DNA of 64,000 bases from Pseudomonas sp. TCU-HL1 (GTDB lineage Bacteria; Pseudomonadota; Gammaproteobacteria; Pseudomonadales; Pseudomonadaceae), in contig NZ_CP015992.1 of NCBI RefSeq assembly GCF_001708505.1, positions 5,022,001 through 5,086,000 of the forward strand. The letters are read 5' to 3'. The notes under the pieces are model-generated. The model saw only the letters and a list, made by a program, of their open reading frames with translations. It was not told the origin of the DNA and did no database searches. The stretch's first letter is position 1. Every line of letters starts with the position of its first letter. This document shows positions 17,363 to 26,152 of the stretch, one piece after another. A program made the translations under genes and the position numbers.

Positions 17363-18163
17363 ATGCACCCTCTGCTGCCCAGCCTCCTGGCTGCATTCCT
17401 CTATGCGGGCACTACTGGTTACCAGGGCCTTCGCCTCAGCCAGCGTACAACGCCGGACAAGCGCCTGCTGATCCTCGGCGGCGGCCTGGCCCTGCTCGCC
17501 CATTGCACCGCACTCTTCCTCGAGCTGCTGACCCCTGCCGGGCTCTACCTGGACTTCTTCAACGCCGCCAGCCTGATCGCCGCAGCGGTGATCCTGCTGA
17601 CCATCCTGGCCTCCACGCGGATACCCATCGAAAACCTGCTCCTGCTGCTGCTCCCCCTCGGCGCACTGACTGCACTGGCAGCGGCACTGGTACCGGGCGG
17701 CACCTCCCAGGCAATAGATGAAGCCCCGGGCATCCTCGCGCATATCCTGCTGTCGATACTGGCGTACGGCCTGCTGACCATGGCGGTATTCCAGGCGCTG
17801 CTGCTGCTCCTGCAGGACCACCAGCTCAAGCACAAGCACCCGTCCGGGCTGATCAAGAACTTCCCAGCCCTGCAAACCATGGAAAGCCTGCTGTTCAGCT
17901 TCCTCTGGGCAGGCTGGAGCCTGCTCTCGCTGTCGCTGATCTCTGGTTGGGTGTTCGTCGACAACCTGTTCGCCCAGCACCTTGCGCACAAGACCATCCT
18001 CTCCTGCATCGCCTGGGTGGTGTTCGGCGTGCTGATCTGGGGTCGTCACCAGCTCGGCTGGCGCGGGCACAAGGCCATTCGCTGGACCCTGGCGGGCTTC
18101 TGCCTGCTGATGCTGGCGTATTTCGGCAGCAAGCTGGTCCGCGAATTCATCCTCCACGTCTGA
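17363..18163 (+). CDS. CcsA/YpjD-like cytochrome c assembly-family membrane protein
   Basis: An inner-membrane protein of 266 residues with about eight hydrophobic helices, in the CcsA/CcmF/YpjD heme-handling superfamily. The end of the core, ESLLFSFLWAGWSLLSLSL and AHKTILSCIAWVVFGVLIWG, is typical, including the conserved His before KTILS. In E. coli the homolog YpjD also sits next to ffh. I prefer ATG 17363 (MHPLLPSLLAA) because AAGGA precedes it; ATG 17321 would add 14 residues. The next gene, a CBS-domain protein, starts eight bases after the stop, so the two are likely an operon. Confidence 0.88.
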   Translation: MHPLLPSLLAAFLYAGTTGYQGLRLSQRTTPDKRLLILGGGLALLAHCTALFLELLTPAGLYLDFFNAASLIAAAVILLTILASTRIPIENLLLLLLPLGALTALAAALVPGGTSQAIDEAPGILAHILLSILAYGLLTMAVFQALLLLLQDHQLKHKHPSGLIKNFPALQTMESLLFSFLWAGWSLLSLSLISGWVFVDNLFAQHLAHKTILSCIAWVVFGVLIWGRHQLGWRGHKAIRWTLAGFCLLMLAYFGSKLVREFILHV

Positions 18164-18170
18164 GTTGATC

Positions 18171-18995
18171 ATGCACGGATTGCTCGCCGGCCTCCTCCTC
18201 GGAATCACTGTCTCCCTGGTAGCCGGCGCGCTAGTCGCCTGGCTGGCGACCCGGCGCCGCCACGGCGTGGAAATCCAGCCGCAAGCCCGCCTGCCCGTGG
18301 CGGTGACCGACGCGCTGCAGCGGGTCACCATCAGCTCCATCATGATTCCCCGCAGCGAGATGCAGGGCATCGACCTGGCGACCACGCCGGACGCGCTCCT
18401 CGCCCAGTTGCAGAGCGCCACCCACACGCGCCTGCCGCTTTACCGCGAAGACATCAACCAGATCGAAGGCATCCTTCACCTGCGCCAGTTGCCGCGCCTG
18501 CTGGCCGAGGGCCCACCCAGTGCCGAGCAGCTGTTGGCAGTGAGTCGCGAAACCTACTTCGTGCCGGAAAGCACGCCGCTGCTCACCCAACTGGTGAACT
18601 TCCAGAAGCAAAAGCGCCGCCTGGGAATCGTGGTAGACGAGTACGGCGACGTGGTGGGACTGGTCAGCCTGGAAGACATCTTCCAGGAACTGGTGGGCGA
18701 ATTCGGCAGCCTGGAAGACTTCGCGCCCAATCCTGGCATTCAGTCACGCGAGGATGGCCGCTACGAGCTGGACGGCTCCCTGCACCTGCGCGAACTGAAC
18801 CGGGTACTGGGCTGGCACCTGCCCTGCGACGGCCCGAAGACCCTCAATGGCCTGATCACCGAAGCCCTGGAACAGATTCCCGACTGCAGCGCCTGCCTGA
18901 AGGTCGGCCCCTATCGCCTGGAAATCCTCCAGTCCGGCGAGAACCGCGTGCAGCGGGTGCTCGCCTGGCGTGCCGCACTCACGCCCAAGGCCTAG
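18171..18995 (+). CDS. HlyC/CorC-family CBS-domain membrane protein
   Basis: A 274-residue protein: one N-terminal membrane helix (residues 2-22), two CBS domains (about 50-190, including IMIPRSEMQGIDL and the GIVVDEYGDVVGLVSLEDI block), and a C-terminal CorC_HlyC domain (ELNRVLGWHLPCDGPKTLNGLI). The usual four-helix DUF21 transporter domain is reduced to one helix, so it resembles YfjD/CorB-type proteins only in its cytoplasmic part. The family is linked to Mg2+/Co2+ efflux and membrane resistance. A TTG six bases upstream is an alternative start. It follows the CcsA-like gene. Confidence 0.87.
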   Translation: MHGLLAGLLLGITVSLVAGALVAWLATRRRHGVEIQPQARLPVAVTDALQRVTISSIMIPRSEMQGIDLATTPDALLAQLQSATHTRLPLYREDINQIEGILHLRQLPRLLAEGPPSAEQLLAVSRETYFVPESTPLLTQLVNFQKQKRRLGIVVDEYGDVVGLVSLEDIFQELVGEFGSLEDFAPNPGIQSREDGRYELDGSLHLRELNRVLGWHLPCDGPKTLNGLITEALEQIPDCSACLKVGPYRLEILQSGENRVQRVLAWRAALTPKA

Positions 18996-19016
18996 GGGCC
19001 GCTGCGCCCCTCAACC

Positions 19017-19790
19017 TCATGCGCTGAGGTCGAGCACCAGACCCTCTGCCTCGCGCGTTGGCAGGGCCTCGACGATTAACCAGTCGGCGAGCGATTCGCC
19101 CCAGACCCGATACCCCAGCGACGACGGATGGTAGCCATCCAGCGCCAGGAACTCCGGGCGCATTTCCAGGCGGGTCGCGCAGCAAGCCAATCCCTCGCGC
19201 GCGGCCAGCTCTTCCAGTTGCCGATCCAGTATCCGCGCACGCCATCCCAGCAATTGGCGCAACAGCCAGGGTAATGCCGTGAAGTGCTGTAAAGGCGGCA
19301 CGCCGGCCAGGGCAACCTGCGCACCGCGCTCGATGAAATGTCGCGCCAGCCCTGCAATGGCGACCTGCCAACTGCGGCTGGAACTGAAATGGGTGGTGTC
19401 GTTGACGCCGAAGACCAGCAACACCAGCTCGACGGGCTCATTGGCGACCAGCGGCAACAGGCGCTCCACGGCCTCACCAGCGGTAATGCCGTTCTCACCA
19501 CAAGCGCGCCAGGCCACTGGGCGCGAAAGGCGCGAAGCGAGGGCGGCAGCCAATTGACCGGCCAGGGCGAAGTCCAGACAGGAAGCGCCGACGCCCACAA
19601 CCGTGGACTCGCCAATCAGGAGAAGACGCAGGGGCTCCCCTTCGAGTTTGCTGCCGGCCAAACCGCTCTGCGGCCCGGCAGCCGGCGCCAGGCGAAGGGC
19701 CGCTCGACGGGCTTGCATGCCCATTGGCAGTGCCAGGGGCAGCAGCGGTAACGCCGCCGCCCACCAGCACAGCCCGGCCAGACGGATCAC
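19017..19790 (-). CDS. SGNH/GDSL-family hydrolase
   Basis: A 257-residue esterase/lipase-like hydrolase. An N-terminal hydrophobic segment (about residues 4-24) probably anchors or exports it. The four SGNH blocks are visible: IGESTVVG (Ser nucleophile), ENGITAGEA (Gly), VFGVNDTTH (Asn) and [14 protein letters not shown] (Asp-x-x-His). The start is GTG at 19790 inside a GTGA overlap with the purT stop, so it is translationally coupled to purT. The substrate is unknown. Confidence 0.88.
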   Translation of the reverse strand: MIRLAGLCWWAAALPLLPLALPMGMQARRAALRLAPAAGPQSGLAGSKLEGEPLRLLLIGESTVVGVGASCLDFALAGQLAAALASRLSRPVAWRACGENGITAGEAVERLLPLVANEPVELVLLVFGVNDTTHFSSSRSWQVAIAGLARHFIERGAQVALAGVPPLQHFTALPWLLRQLLGWRARILDRQLEELAAREGLACCATRLEMRPEFLALDGYHPSSLGYRVWGESLADWLIVEALPTREAEGLVLDLSA

Positions 19791-20968
19791 AGCTGGACAT
19801 CGACCGCCTGGGCCGAACGGGTCGCCTTGGCCCGCGCCAGGTCAGTGGACTCGTCCCGCGCCAGCGCCACGCCCATGCGGCGCTGGCCGTCCACTTCGGG
19901 CTTGCCGAACAGGCGCAGAGCAGTGTCCGGTTCGCTGAGGGCAGCCCCCAGATTGCCGAAGCTGACCTGATTGGACTTGCCATCGACCAGGATCACCGCG
20001 GAGGCCGAAGGGCCCGCCTGGCGAATGACCGGGATCGGCAGGCCCAGGATGGCCCGTGCGTGCAGGGCGAACTCGGACAGGTCCTGGGAAATCAGGGTCA
20101 CCAGACCGGTATCGTGCGGGCGCGGCGACACTTCGCTGAACCACACCTGGTCACCCTTGATGAACAGCTCGACGCCAAACAGGCCACGTCCGCCCAGGGC
20201 CTCGGTCACCGCCTGGGCGATGCGTTCGGATTCGGCCAGGGCTTTCGGGCTCATGGCTTGAGGCTGCCAGGACTCGTGATAGTCGCCCTTCACCTGACGA
20301 TGGCCGATGGGCGCGCAGAAGCTGGTGCCGCCGATGTGACGCACGGTCAGCAACGTGATCTCGTAATCGAAATCGATGAAGCCCTCGACAATCACCCGGC
20401 CCTTGCCGGCGCGGCCGCCTTCCTGGGCGTAGTCCCAGGCGGCCTTGAGGTCGGCGTCGGATTTCAGTACCGACTGGCCCTTGCCGGACGAGCTCATGAT
20501 CGGCTTGGCCACACAGGGGTAGCCGACGCTGGCCACCGCCGCGCTGTAGTCTTCGAACGTATCGGCGAAGTGGTACGGCGAAGTGGGGACACCCAGCTCT
20601 TCGGCCGCGAGGCGACGGATGCCTTCGCGGTTCATGGTCAGTTGGGCAGCGCGAGCGGTCGGCACTACGGTGAAGCCTTCAGCCTCCAGCTCAACCAGGG
20701 TTGCGGTGGCGATGGCTTCGATCTCCGGCACGATGTAGTGCGGTTTTTCCTGCTCGATCACCGCGCGCAGGGCGGCACCGTCCAGCATGCTGATGACGTG
20801 ACTGCGATGAGCCACTTGCATGGCCGGGGCGTCGGCATAACGGTCAACGGCGATCACTTCGCAGCCGAGGCGCTGCAGTTCGATCACCACCTCCTTGCCG
20901 AGCTCGCCGGAGCCACACAGCAGTACACGGGTCGCGCTGGGCGACAAGGGGGTTCCAATACGGGGCAT
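19787..20968 (-). CDS. purT: Formate-dependent phosphoribosylglycinamide formyltransferase
   Basis: PurT makes formyl-GAR from GAR, formate and ATP in purine synthesis, independent of folate. The 393 residues form an ATP-grasp enzyme: [20 protein letters not shown] at the N-terminus, [17 protein letters not shown] as the ATP-binding loop, and [18 protein letters not shown] near the metal site. The ATG at 20968 ([14 protein letters not shown]) follows GAGGAAATGAC; an ATG seven codons upstream is less likely. It lies 17 bases after the DUF1289 gene and overlaps the SGNH gene by four bases. Confidence 0.97.
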   Translation of the reverse strand: MPRIGTPLSPSATRVLLCGSGELGKEVVIELQRLGCEVIAVDRYADAPAMQVAHRSHVISMLDGAALRAVIEQEKPHYIVPEIEAIATATLVELEAEGFTVVPTARAAQLTMNREGIRRLAAEELGVPTSPYHFADTFEDYSAAVASVGYPCVAKPIMSSSGKGQSVLKSDADLKAAWDYAQEGGRAGKGRVIVEGFIDFDYEITLLTVRHIGGTSFCAPIGHRQVKGDYHESWQPQAMSPKALAESERIAQAVTEALGGRGLFGVELFIKGDQVWFSEVSPRPHDTGLVTLISQDLSEFALHARAILGLPIPVIRQAGPSASAVILVDGKSNQVSFGNLGAALSEPDTALRLFGKPEVDGQRRMGVALARDESTDLARAKATRSAQAVDVQL

Positions 20969-20985
20969 GTCATTTCCTCGGGGAG

Positions 20986-21195
20986 TCAAGAAGCCTGAGT
21001 CGGGGGTGTAATGAAAAGGCCGCTGGCCTTGGCGCGCTCGAAACAGCGCACCAGCACTTCACGACGCTCGGTATTGTCCATGCGACCCCAGCGGGTGATT
21101 TCGTCGGCGGTGCGCTGGCAACCGCTGCAGACGTCATGGTCGTCCAGCACGCAGACCTGCACACAGGGCGAGCGAACGGGGCGTTCGGCGTCCAT
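20986..21195 (-). CDS. DUF1289-family small Cys-rich protein
   Basis: A 69-residue protein with the DUF1289 pattern: [25 protein letters not shown], then [13 protein letters not shown]. The four Cys (CxxxC...CxxC) suggest metal or Fe-S binding, but no activity is established. Its ATG overlaps the stop of the upstream carbonic anhydrase gene by one base (TGATG), implying translational coupling. This small gene is frequently found beside gamma carbonic anhydrase or NUDIX genes in Pseudomonas. Confidence 0.88.
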   Translation of the reverse strand: MDAERPVRSPCVQVCVLDDHDVCSGCQRTADEITRWGRMDNTERREVLVRCFERAKASGLFITPPTQAS

Positions 21196-21719
21196 CAGTC
21201 GTCCTGCTCGGCCAGATCGCGGGCGTAGCGCTGGGCGTTATGCACGTAGTGGGCTGCACTGGCTTCGAGCATTTTCTTCTGTTGCTCGGTCAGCTCGCGC
21301 ACCACCTTGCCGGGGGACCCCATGACCAGCGAGCCATCGGGGATTTCCTTGCCCTCGGGAATCAGCGCATTGGCGCCGATGATGCAGTACTTGCCGATCT
21401 TCGCGCCGTTGAGCACCACGGCGTTGATGCCGATCAGGCTGAAATCACCCACCGAGCAGCCGTGCAGCATGGCGTTGTGACCGATGGTGACGGAGCGGCC
21501 GATGTTCAGCGGGTAGCCCATGTCGGTGTGCATCACAGTGCCATCCTGGACGTTGCTGTTCTCACCAATGTGGATCAGCTCGTTGTCGCCGCGCAGTACG
21601 GCACCGAACCAGACGCTGGCGCCGGCGTCCAGGCGAACCTTGCCCACCAGGGTGGCAGTGGGGGCGGTCCAGCTGTCAGGGTGGGTTTCGACCTGGGCGG
21701 TTCCAAGGCGGTATTTCAT
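21195..21719 (-). CDS. Gamma carbonic anhydrase-family protein
   Basis: A 174-residue left-handed beta-helix protein built from hexapeptide repeats. The metal-binding pattern is visible as [28 protein letters not shown] (about residues 65-92), with three His in the expected positions. It resembles E. coli YrdA/PaaY. Members are carbonic anhydrases or acyl-CoA-related proteins, and activity varies. GAGGAGCG precedes the ATG. It sits between the NUDIX gene and DUF1289 in a compact minus-strand run. Confidence 0.9.
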   Translation of the reverse strand: MKYRLGTAQVETHPDSWTAPTATLVGKVRLDAGASVWFGAVLRGDNELIHIGENSNVQDGTVMHTDMGYPLNIGRSVTIGHNAMLHGCSVGDFSLIGINAVVLNGAKIGKYCIIGANALIPEGKEIPDGSLVMGSPGKVVRELTEQQKKMLEASAAHYVHNAQRYARDLAEQDD

Positions 21720-21739
21720 CAGGCGCTCCTCGGAGGGGC

Positions 21740-22342
21740 TTATTTGAGTTGTATGAAGTTCGCGGGCGCGCGGGTCATGTCGATCCCGGCGTCGTACACC
21801 AGGTTGACCAGTTCGACGACCATGATCGCGGTCAGGCCCCAGATCTTGTACTCGCCATACTGGTAGCTGGGCACGTACCAGCTGCGGCTGAGGTAGTCGA
21901 TGCGGTGGGTCACCTGCCGCGGGTCGTCGCGAAAGAACTCCAGCGGCACGCTGAAGACCGAGTCGATTTCGCCGTCGTTGGCCTTGTACTGGACGAAGTC
22001 CGGAACCAGCCCCACGTAGGGCGTGACCTTGATGCCATGCCGGGAGACCAGCGTACTGAGCGGGCCGATGACCTCGACCAGTCCGGGGGGAAGGCCCACC
22101 TCTTCTTCCGCTTCGCGCAGGGCGGTGCGGATCAGGTCAGGATCTTCGGGATCGCGACGACCGCCGGGGAAGGCCACTTCGCCGCCGTGGGTAGACAGGC
22201 CACTGGCGCGCAGGGTCAGGACCAGTTCGGGCTCCTCGCTGCGGGTAATCGGCACCAGCACCGCGGCCTCGGGAAAGTCGTGATCGGTCTCCAGGATTGT
22301 CGGGGAGTAGCTCTGCACACGACGGAGCAGGTCATCCAGCAT
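21740..22342 (-). CDS. CoA pyrophosphatase, NUDIX family (NudL-like)
   Basis: A 200-residue NUDIX hydrolase predicted to cleave CoA and acyl-CoA to 4-phosphopantetheine and ADP. The NUDIX box runs [20 protein letters not shown] then EEVGL (about residues 60-84) with all catalytic Glu present. The CoA-specific motif upstream is visible as [20 protein letters not shown]. The ATG at 22342 ([15 protein letters not shown]) is the family start. It is the first gene of the nudL - carbonic anhydrase - DUF1289 - purT - SGNH run and is divergent from a second NUDIX gene. Confidence 0.92.
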   Translation of the reverse strand: MLDDLLRRVQSYSPTILETDHDFPEAAVLVPITRSEEPELVLTLRASGLSTHGGEVAFPGGRRDPEDPDLIRTALREAEEEVGLPPGLVEVIGPLSTLVSRHGIKVTPYVGLVPDFVQYKANDGEIDSVFSVPLEFFRDDPRQVTHRIDYLSRSWYVPSYQYGEYKIWGLTAIMVVELVNLVYDAGIDMTRAPANFIQLK

Positions 22343-22511
22343 GGATTTTCTCGTTGTTCTCGACTGCCGGGCATCATGGCATGAACCTCTGGACCGCCCA
22401 AGCCCCGCGCCGACAGGTCGCACCATTCACCACCTTTGGTTTGCCCGGTAAGACGCTTGCCGTGCGGCACCATGCCGCGCCAAGATGAGCGCCTGATCCC
22501 GAGGAACTTTG

Positions 22512-23066
22512 ATGAAATTCTGCAGCCAGTGCGGCGGCCCGGTTGTCCAGCGCATTCCCGAGGGCGATAACCGCCTGCGTTACGTGTGCGACAGCTGCCA
22601 CACCATCCACTACCAGAATCCCCGCATCGTCGCCGGCTGCCTGCCGGTATGGGACGAGCAGGTACTGCTCTGTCGCCGCGCCATCGAGCCACGCAAGGGT
22701 TACTGGACACTGCCCGCCGGTTTCATGGAAAACGGCGAGACCATGGAGCAGGCTGCCAGCCGGGAAACCTTCGAGGAAGCCTGCGCCCGGGTGCGCAACC
22801 TCAGCCTCTATACCCTCTTCGACCTGCCACATATCAGCCAGGTGTACACCTTCTTCCGGGCCGAACTGGTGGATCTGGACTTCGCCGCGGGCGACGAGAG
22901 CCTGGAAGTGCGGCTGTTCTACGAACGGGAGATTCCTTGGTCCGAGCTGGCTTTCCCCACCGTGGGCCGTACCTTAGAATGTTACTTCGCCGACCGCGCC
23001 GGGCAGGTTTTCCCGGTGCGCAACGAGCCCCTGCCGCCGTTGTTGGCCCACTACAAAAAAGCCTGA
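22512..23066 (+). CDS. NUDIX hydrolase with N-terminal zinc ribbon (NudC-like)
   Basis: A 184-residue protein. Residues 1-30 are a Cys4 zinc ribbon (CSQCGG...CDSCHTIHY). The NUDIX box follows as [20 protein letters not shown] then AC (about residues 71-92). [20 protein letters not shown] opens the domain. It resembles NADH pyrophosphatase NudC but is shorter, and the substrate is unproven. The ATG at 22512 is preceded by GAGGAAC. It is transcribed away from the CoA pyrophosphatase gene. Confidence 0.9.
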   Translation: MKFCSQCGGPVVQRIPEGDNRLRYVCDSCHTIHYQNPRIVAGCLPVWDEQVLLCRRAIEPRKGYWTLPAGFMENGETMEQAASRETFEEACARVRNLSLYTLFDLPHISQVYTFFRAELVDLDFAAGDESLEVRLFYEREIPWSELAFPTVGRTLECYFADRAGQVFPVRNEPLPPLLAHYKKA

Positions 23067-23102
23067 CCGCTACTCTGCTTACTTGAACACTGTGGGGATG
23101 TT

Positions 23103-23612
23103 GTGCCGATGCGCTGGTTGCTAGTTGTACTTTTCATGAGCCTTGCCGCGCTCGCCCAGGCAAGCACCACGCCGACACTGGGCGGCAAATCCATCGACAA
23201 GGTCCTGGTGGTGAAATCGGAGCGCAAGCTGCTGCTGATGAATCGCGGCGACGTGCTCAAGGCCTATCGCATTTCCCTCGGCAAGCAACCCTCGGGCCCC
23301 AAGCTGCGTGAGGGCGACCAGCGCACCCCGGAAGGTTTCTATTGGATCGACTGGCGCAAGACCAGCGACAAGTTCAACCTGGCCATGCACATCTCCTACC
23401 CCAACGCCCGCGACGCCGCCAAGGCTCGAGACAAAGGCGTACCCCCCGGTGGCATGATCATGATCCACGGCACCCCGCTGGATGAGGAATACCCAGAGTG
23501 GTACTTCCATACCCTGGACTGGACCGAGGGCTGCATCGCCATGAAGAACGCCGATATGCGTGAGATCTGGGCCCTGGTGAAAGACGGCACGCTGATCGAG
23601 ATTCGCCCCTGA
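23103..23612 (+). CDS. L,D-transpeptidase family (YkuD) periplasmic protein
   Basis: A 169-residue exported protein with a signal peptide (residues 3-20, ending AQAS) and a YkuD catalytic domain: VLVVKSERKLLLMNRGDVLK, GDQRTPEGFYWI, MIMIHGTP and the catalytic DWTEGCIAMKN with Cys. Such enzymes cross-link peptidoglycan or attach lipoproteins to it. The Ser-His-Gly-Cys box is altered to Thr-Glu-Gly-Cys, as in the YafK-like branch (YafK/DpaA removes Lpp from peptidoglycan). GTG 23103 or ATG 23109 could start it; GGGGAT lies upstream of both. Confidence 0.9.
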   Translation: MPMRWLLVVLFMSLAALAQASTTPTLGGKSIDKVLVVKSERKLLLMNRGDVLKAYRISLGKQPSGPKLREGDQRTPEGFYWIDWRKTSDKFNLAMHISYPNARDAAKARDKGVPPGGMIMIHGTPLDEEYPEWYFHTLDWTEGCIAMKNADMREIWALVKDGTLIEIRP

Positions 23613-23629
23613 GCCGATCTGCTACGAAC

Positions 23630-23656
23630 AAGGCGCCTCTGGGCGCCTTTCCTTTT
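23630..23656 (+). terminator. Rho-independent terminator after the YkuD gene
   Basis: AAGGCGCC / GGCGCCTT stem with loop TCTG, followed by TCCTTTT, 17 bases after the stop. Confidence 0.8.
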
Positions 23657-23724
23657 AAATCATCGGCAGCGCACAGACATCGGCGTGCGCGCCGGTGTAG
23701 TCCGGTAGCATTTTTCAGGCAGAT

Positions 23725-24084
23725 TCAGGCCGAGGCGGCCAGAGGGCGAAAGCTGAAATAGAAGCGCAGGGAGTCGATGAGGTCGGCGTATTCCGAAGGC
23801 GGCGCCACCAGCGAGAAACCCGAATCGTAGTGCCCAGGCGTCACATCTTCATGGCACCACTGGCACGTGGCGTAGAAATCGACGAAATGCAGTTGCCCGT
23901 CCTTGCCCGGAATTTTCAGCCGCATGTCGAAGCGCGCGCCCACCAGCATGGGCAGCTGGCTGATCAGCATCAGGCCGTCCATGGACACATTGCCCAGGTA
24001 ACCCATGGGCTTGTCGGTGATGCGATTGAACACCTTCAGGTAATAAGGCAACTGATGGCGTTCGATATGGCGCTTGGTCGGCAT
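23725..24084 (-). CDS. PilZ-domain protein (c-di-GMP receptor candidate)
   Basis: A 119-residue single-domain PilZ protein. The c-di-GMP-binding signature is recognisable as an N-terminal basic motif (KRHIERHQLPYYL) followed by NVSMDGLML, which fits the (D/N)xSxxG element. The body FDMRLKIPGKDGQ...ATCQWCHED forms the expected beta barrel. It is a monocistronic gene just beyond the YkuD terminator. With two diguanylate cyclases and BifA also in this window it may read out c-di-GMP, but its partner is unknown. Confidence 0.87.
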   Translation of the reverse strand: MPTKRHIERHQLPYYLKVFNRITDKPMGYLGNVSMDGLMLISQLPMLVGARFDMRLKIPGKDGQLHFVDFYATCQWCHEDVTPGHYDSGFSLVAPPSEYADLIDSLRFYFSFRPLAASA

Positions 24085-24144
24085 GATATCAAATCGCTAT
24101 TAATGACGTTTCAGTATGCGCTCGTTGCGGCGTCAGACCAACCT

Positions 24145-24567
24145 TCAATCGCACTCACGTGCCATGCGCTCCGCCAGCGAGCGACGGAAGGTTTCGATCT
24201 GCTCATCAGTGTAGTACTGCCGTTCACCCTGTTCGTCGACTCGGTAGAGCGGTCCACCGTGATTCAACTTCCCTTGCTGGTCACGCAACTGACCGCAACG
24301 CTTCTGCTGTTGCCCTCGCGCTTCTGCCGTCCGGCTGGCTGCCGCAGCCTGCTCCTGGCGGCGCGCATCGTAGAACCTGGCAGTGCGCACTTCACGCTCA
24401 CGGGTAGCAGCATCGCGTTCCACCACCTGCGGCTTCACCGACACCTGCTCGGCGCCCTCTCGGGGTGTTTCACTGAAATGCACCCGCCCCTGGGCATCGG
24501 TCCAACGATAGATCTCCGCCCCGGCGACAGCCGGCAGCAGCAACAGGCAGCACAGCAGGTGGCGCAT
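24145..24567 (-). CDS. DUF4124-domain exported protein
   Basis: A 140-residue protein with a signal peptide (MRHLLCCLLLLPAVAGA) and an immediately following DUF4124 strand pair, EIYRWTDAQGRVHFSETP. This is the small beta domain typical of many uncharacterised gammaproteobacterial envelope proteins. The rest is Arg/Gln-rich helix (about residues 50-95) and a C-terminal DEQIETFRRSLAERM helix. GAGGAG precedes the ATG. No function is known. Confidence 0.85.
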   Translation of the reverse strand: MRHLLCCLLLLPAVAGAEIYRWTDAQGRVHFSETPREGAEQVSVKPQVVERDAATREREVRTARFYDARRQEQAAAASRTAEARGQQQKRCGQLRDQQGKLNHGGPLYRVDEQGERQYYTDEQIETFRRSLAERMARECD

Positions 24568-24652
24568 TCCTTGGCTCCTCGGAAATAGATGCTCAGCTTA
24601 GCCCTGGCCCTTCGCGGCTCAAGCGAAGCACGACCGACGGCCGAGTTGCGGG

Positions 24653-25024
24653 TCAGAGCGGTGCTGCAGTGGCCTTTGCCGTGCTGCCACCGAGGTGCCC
24701 GAGTTGCTGCAAGGTTTCCAGGCGCGCCTTGGCCCGGTAGGCGTACTCGCTGGCCGGGTAGCGGGCGATGATGAACTGGTAGGTCTGCGCGGCATCGACG
24801 AACAGGCTCTGGCGCTCCAGGCACTGGCCACGCAGCAGGGAGATTTCCGGCTGCAGGTATTGCCGGGCGCGGCTTTTGCGCTCGGCCTTGGACAGTTCGA
24901 GGATCACGTCTTCGCAATCACCGCGCTCATAGGAGCGGTAGGCGTTGTTCAAATGGTGGTCAAGGGACCAACGGGTACAACCGGCCGTGGCTGCCAGCAC
25001 GGTGAGGATGATCAGGGTTCGCAT
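24653..25024 (-). CDS. Small TPR-like lipoprotein
   Basis: A 123-residue lipoprotein: the lipobox LAATAGC puts the acylated Cys at residue 16. The remainder is helical with a tetratricopeptide-like pair (HHLNNAYRSYERGDCEDVILEL and FVDAAQTYQFIIARYPASEYAYRAKARLETL). CGGAGGAATTAACC precedes the ATG. It is divergent from a second TPR-type lipoprotein gene at 25192, suggesting a shared envelope role, but none is proven. Confidence 0.82.
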   Translation of the reverse strand: MRTLIILTVLAATAGCTRWSLDHHLNNAYRSYERGDCEDVILELSKAERKSRARQYLQPEISLLRGQCLERQSLFVDAAQTYQFIIARYPASEYAYRAKARLETLQQLGHLGGSTAKATAAPL

Positions 25025-25191
25025 GGTTAATTCCTCCGTCCACCGGAATATCGGCCGAATGCGCCGCTTCTTCAGGCCGCCGGACGATCACAAAGTACGA
25101 AGCATAACCTCCGATTGGTCCTGCCTGCGCGAGCCCCGGATGAGAAACCGCCACTGCTAGACTGCCGGAATCCATCTGCCACGGTCCCGCC

Positions 25192-25995
25192 ATGCACGCA
25201 ACGCGCCCCACTCTCCTCACCTTCTGCCTCCTGCTGAGCGCCTGCTCGCCCACCACGCCGCTGTTCATCGCACAGGTCACTACCAACGAAGTGGTGGAAT
25301 ACAAGGCCATGAAGAGCAAACGCATGGCCGCCGCTGTGGAAGAGGAAGGCGACCTGCTCACCTACAGCGCAATGGCCATCCGCGATGCCAAGAGCCCGGA
25401 GGCGGAAGAGCTGTATCTGGTTGGCTACCGCGATGACGAATTCAGCGATGACGTACGCGCCATTGCGCTCTACCAGATCGGCCTGATCTACATGAGCCGC
25501 TACAACGAGCAACGCAACGACACCAGGGCGCTGGCCTACCTGGAACGGGTCCTGAATGAGTTCCCCAGCAGCCGTGCAGCCGAGCGGGCCGAGGCGCGCA
25601 TCCTGGTGATCCGCCAGCGTGCAAGGGACCCGGTGCAGAAAACCTCCCGCGAGCTGCTGGCCAACTGGAAGCCAAGCAATGCACTCGACCTCTACAAGGC
25701 GGGCCTGGACCCGGACATGACCCTGCTGTCGCGCCGCGCCGTACTCAAGGACCGTGTCGCCGAGGCCGAGGAGCTCTACCTGTTGGCGCTGTCCGATGCC
25801 CACGTGCAGCCCGACATCAAGCAGAAGGCGCTCTACCAGTTGGGTCTGATGTACCTGGCGCCCGACAATCCCCACGCCAACCGCGACAAGGCTATCGGCT
25901 ACCTCCGTCGATTGCTCGTGCAGTTCCCCGACAGCGACCTGGCCAGCAAAGCCTCCCGCCACCTCGACCAGGCACTCAACCTGGACCGTCCCTGA
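25192..25995 (+). CDS. Lipoprotein with TPR/Sel1-like repeats
   Basis: A 267-residue lipoprotein with lipobox LLLSACS (Cys at residue 18). Two similar helical repeats are visible: AIALYQIGLIYMSRYNEQR (about residues 90-108) and QKALYQLGLMYLAPDNPHAN (about 222-241), each followed by an AYLERVLNEFPSS or GYLRRLLVQFPDS helix. This is a duplicated TPR/Sel1 arrangement. It is divergent from the small TPR lipoprotein and has no strong ribosome-binding site. Function unknown. Confidence 0.85.
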   Translation: MHATRPTLLTFCLLLSACSPTTPLFIAQVTTNEVVEYKAMKSKRMAAAVEEEGDLLTYSAMAIRDAKSPEAEELYLVGYRDDEFSDDVRAIALYQIGLIYMSRYNEQRNDTRALAYLERVLNEFPSSRAAERAEARILVIRQRARDPVQKTSRELLANWKPSNALDLYKAGLDPDMTLLSRRAVLKDRVAEAEELYLLALSDAHVQPDIKQKALYQLGLMYLAPDNPHANRDKAIGYLRRLLVQFPDSDLASKASRHLDQALNLDRP

Positions 25996-26152
25996 GAGCA
26001 ACGCAGCCACTCGGCGTGACGGCATTGAGAAGGTCGCCGAAAAACCGTTTGGCGGGCCACGTGAAACAATTCAGCGAGTAGTGAAAAGTAACCATGACTA
26101 CAGTTTCCGCGCGTAGTAGCCTCGGGCTCTGCTTGAAAAATGGAGTCTTCGC

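Noticed and set aside
26097..26117. ACTAC...GTAGT inverted repeat upstream of pyk as a HexR site
   Set aside because: HexR sites need a TTGT-N7/8-ACAA core which I cannot see here, so I do not claim it.
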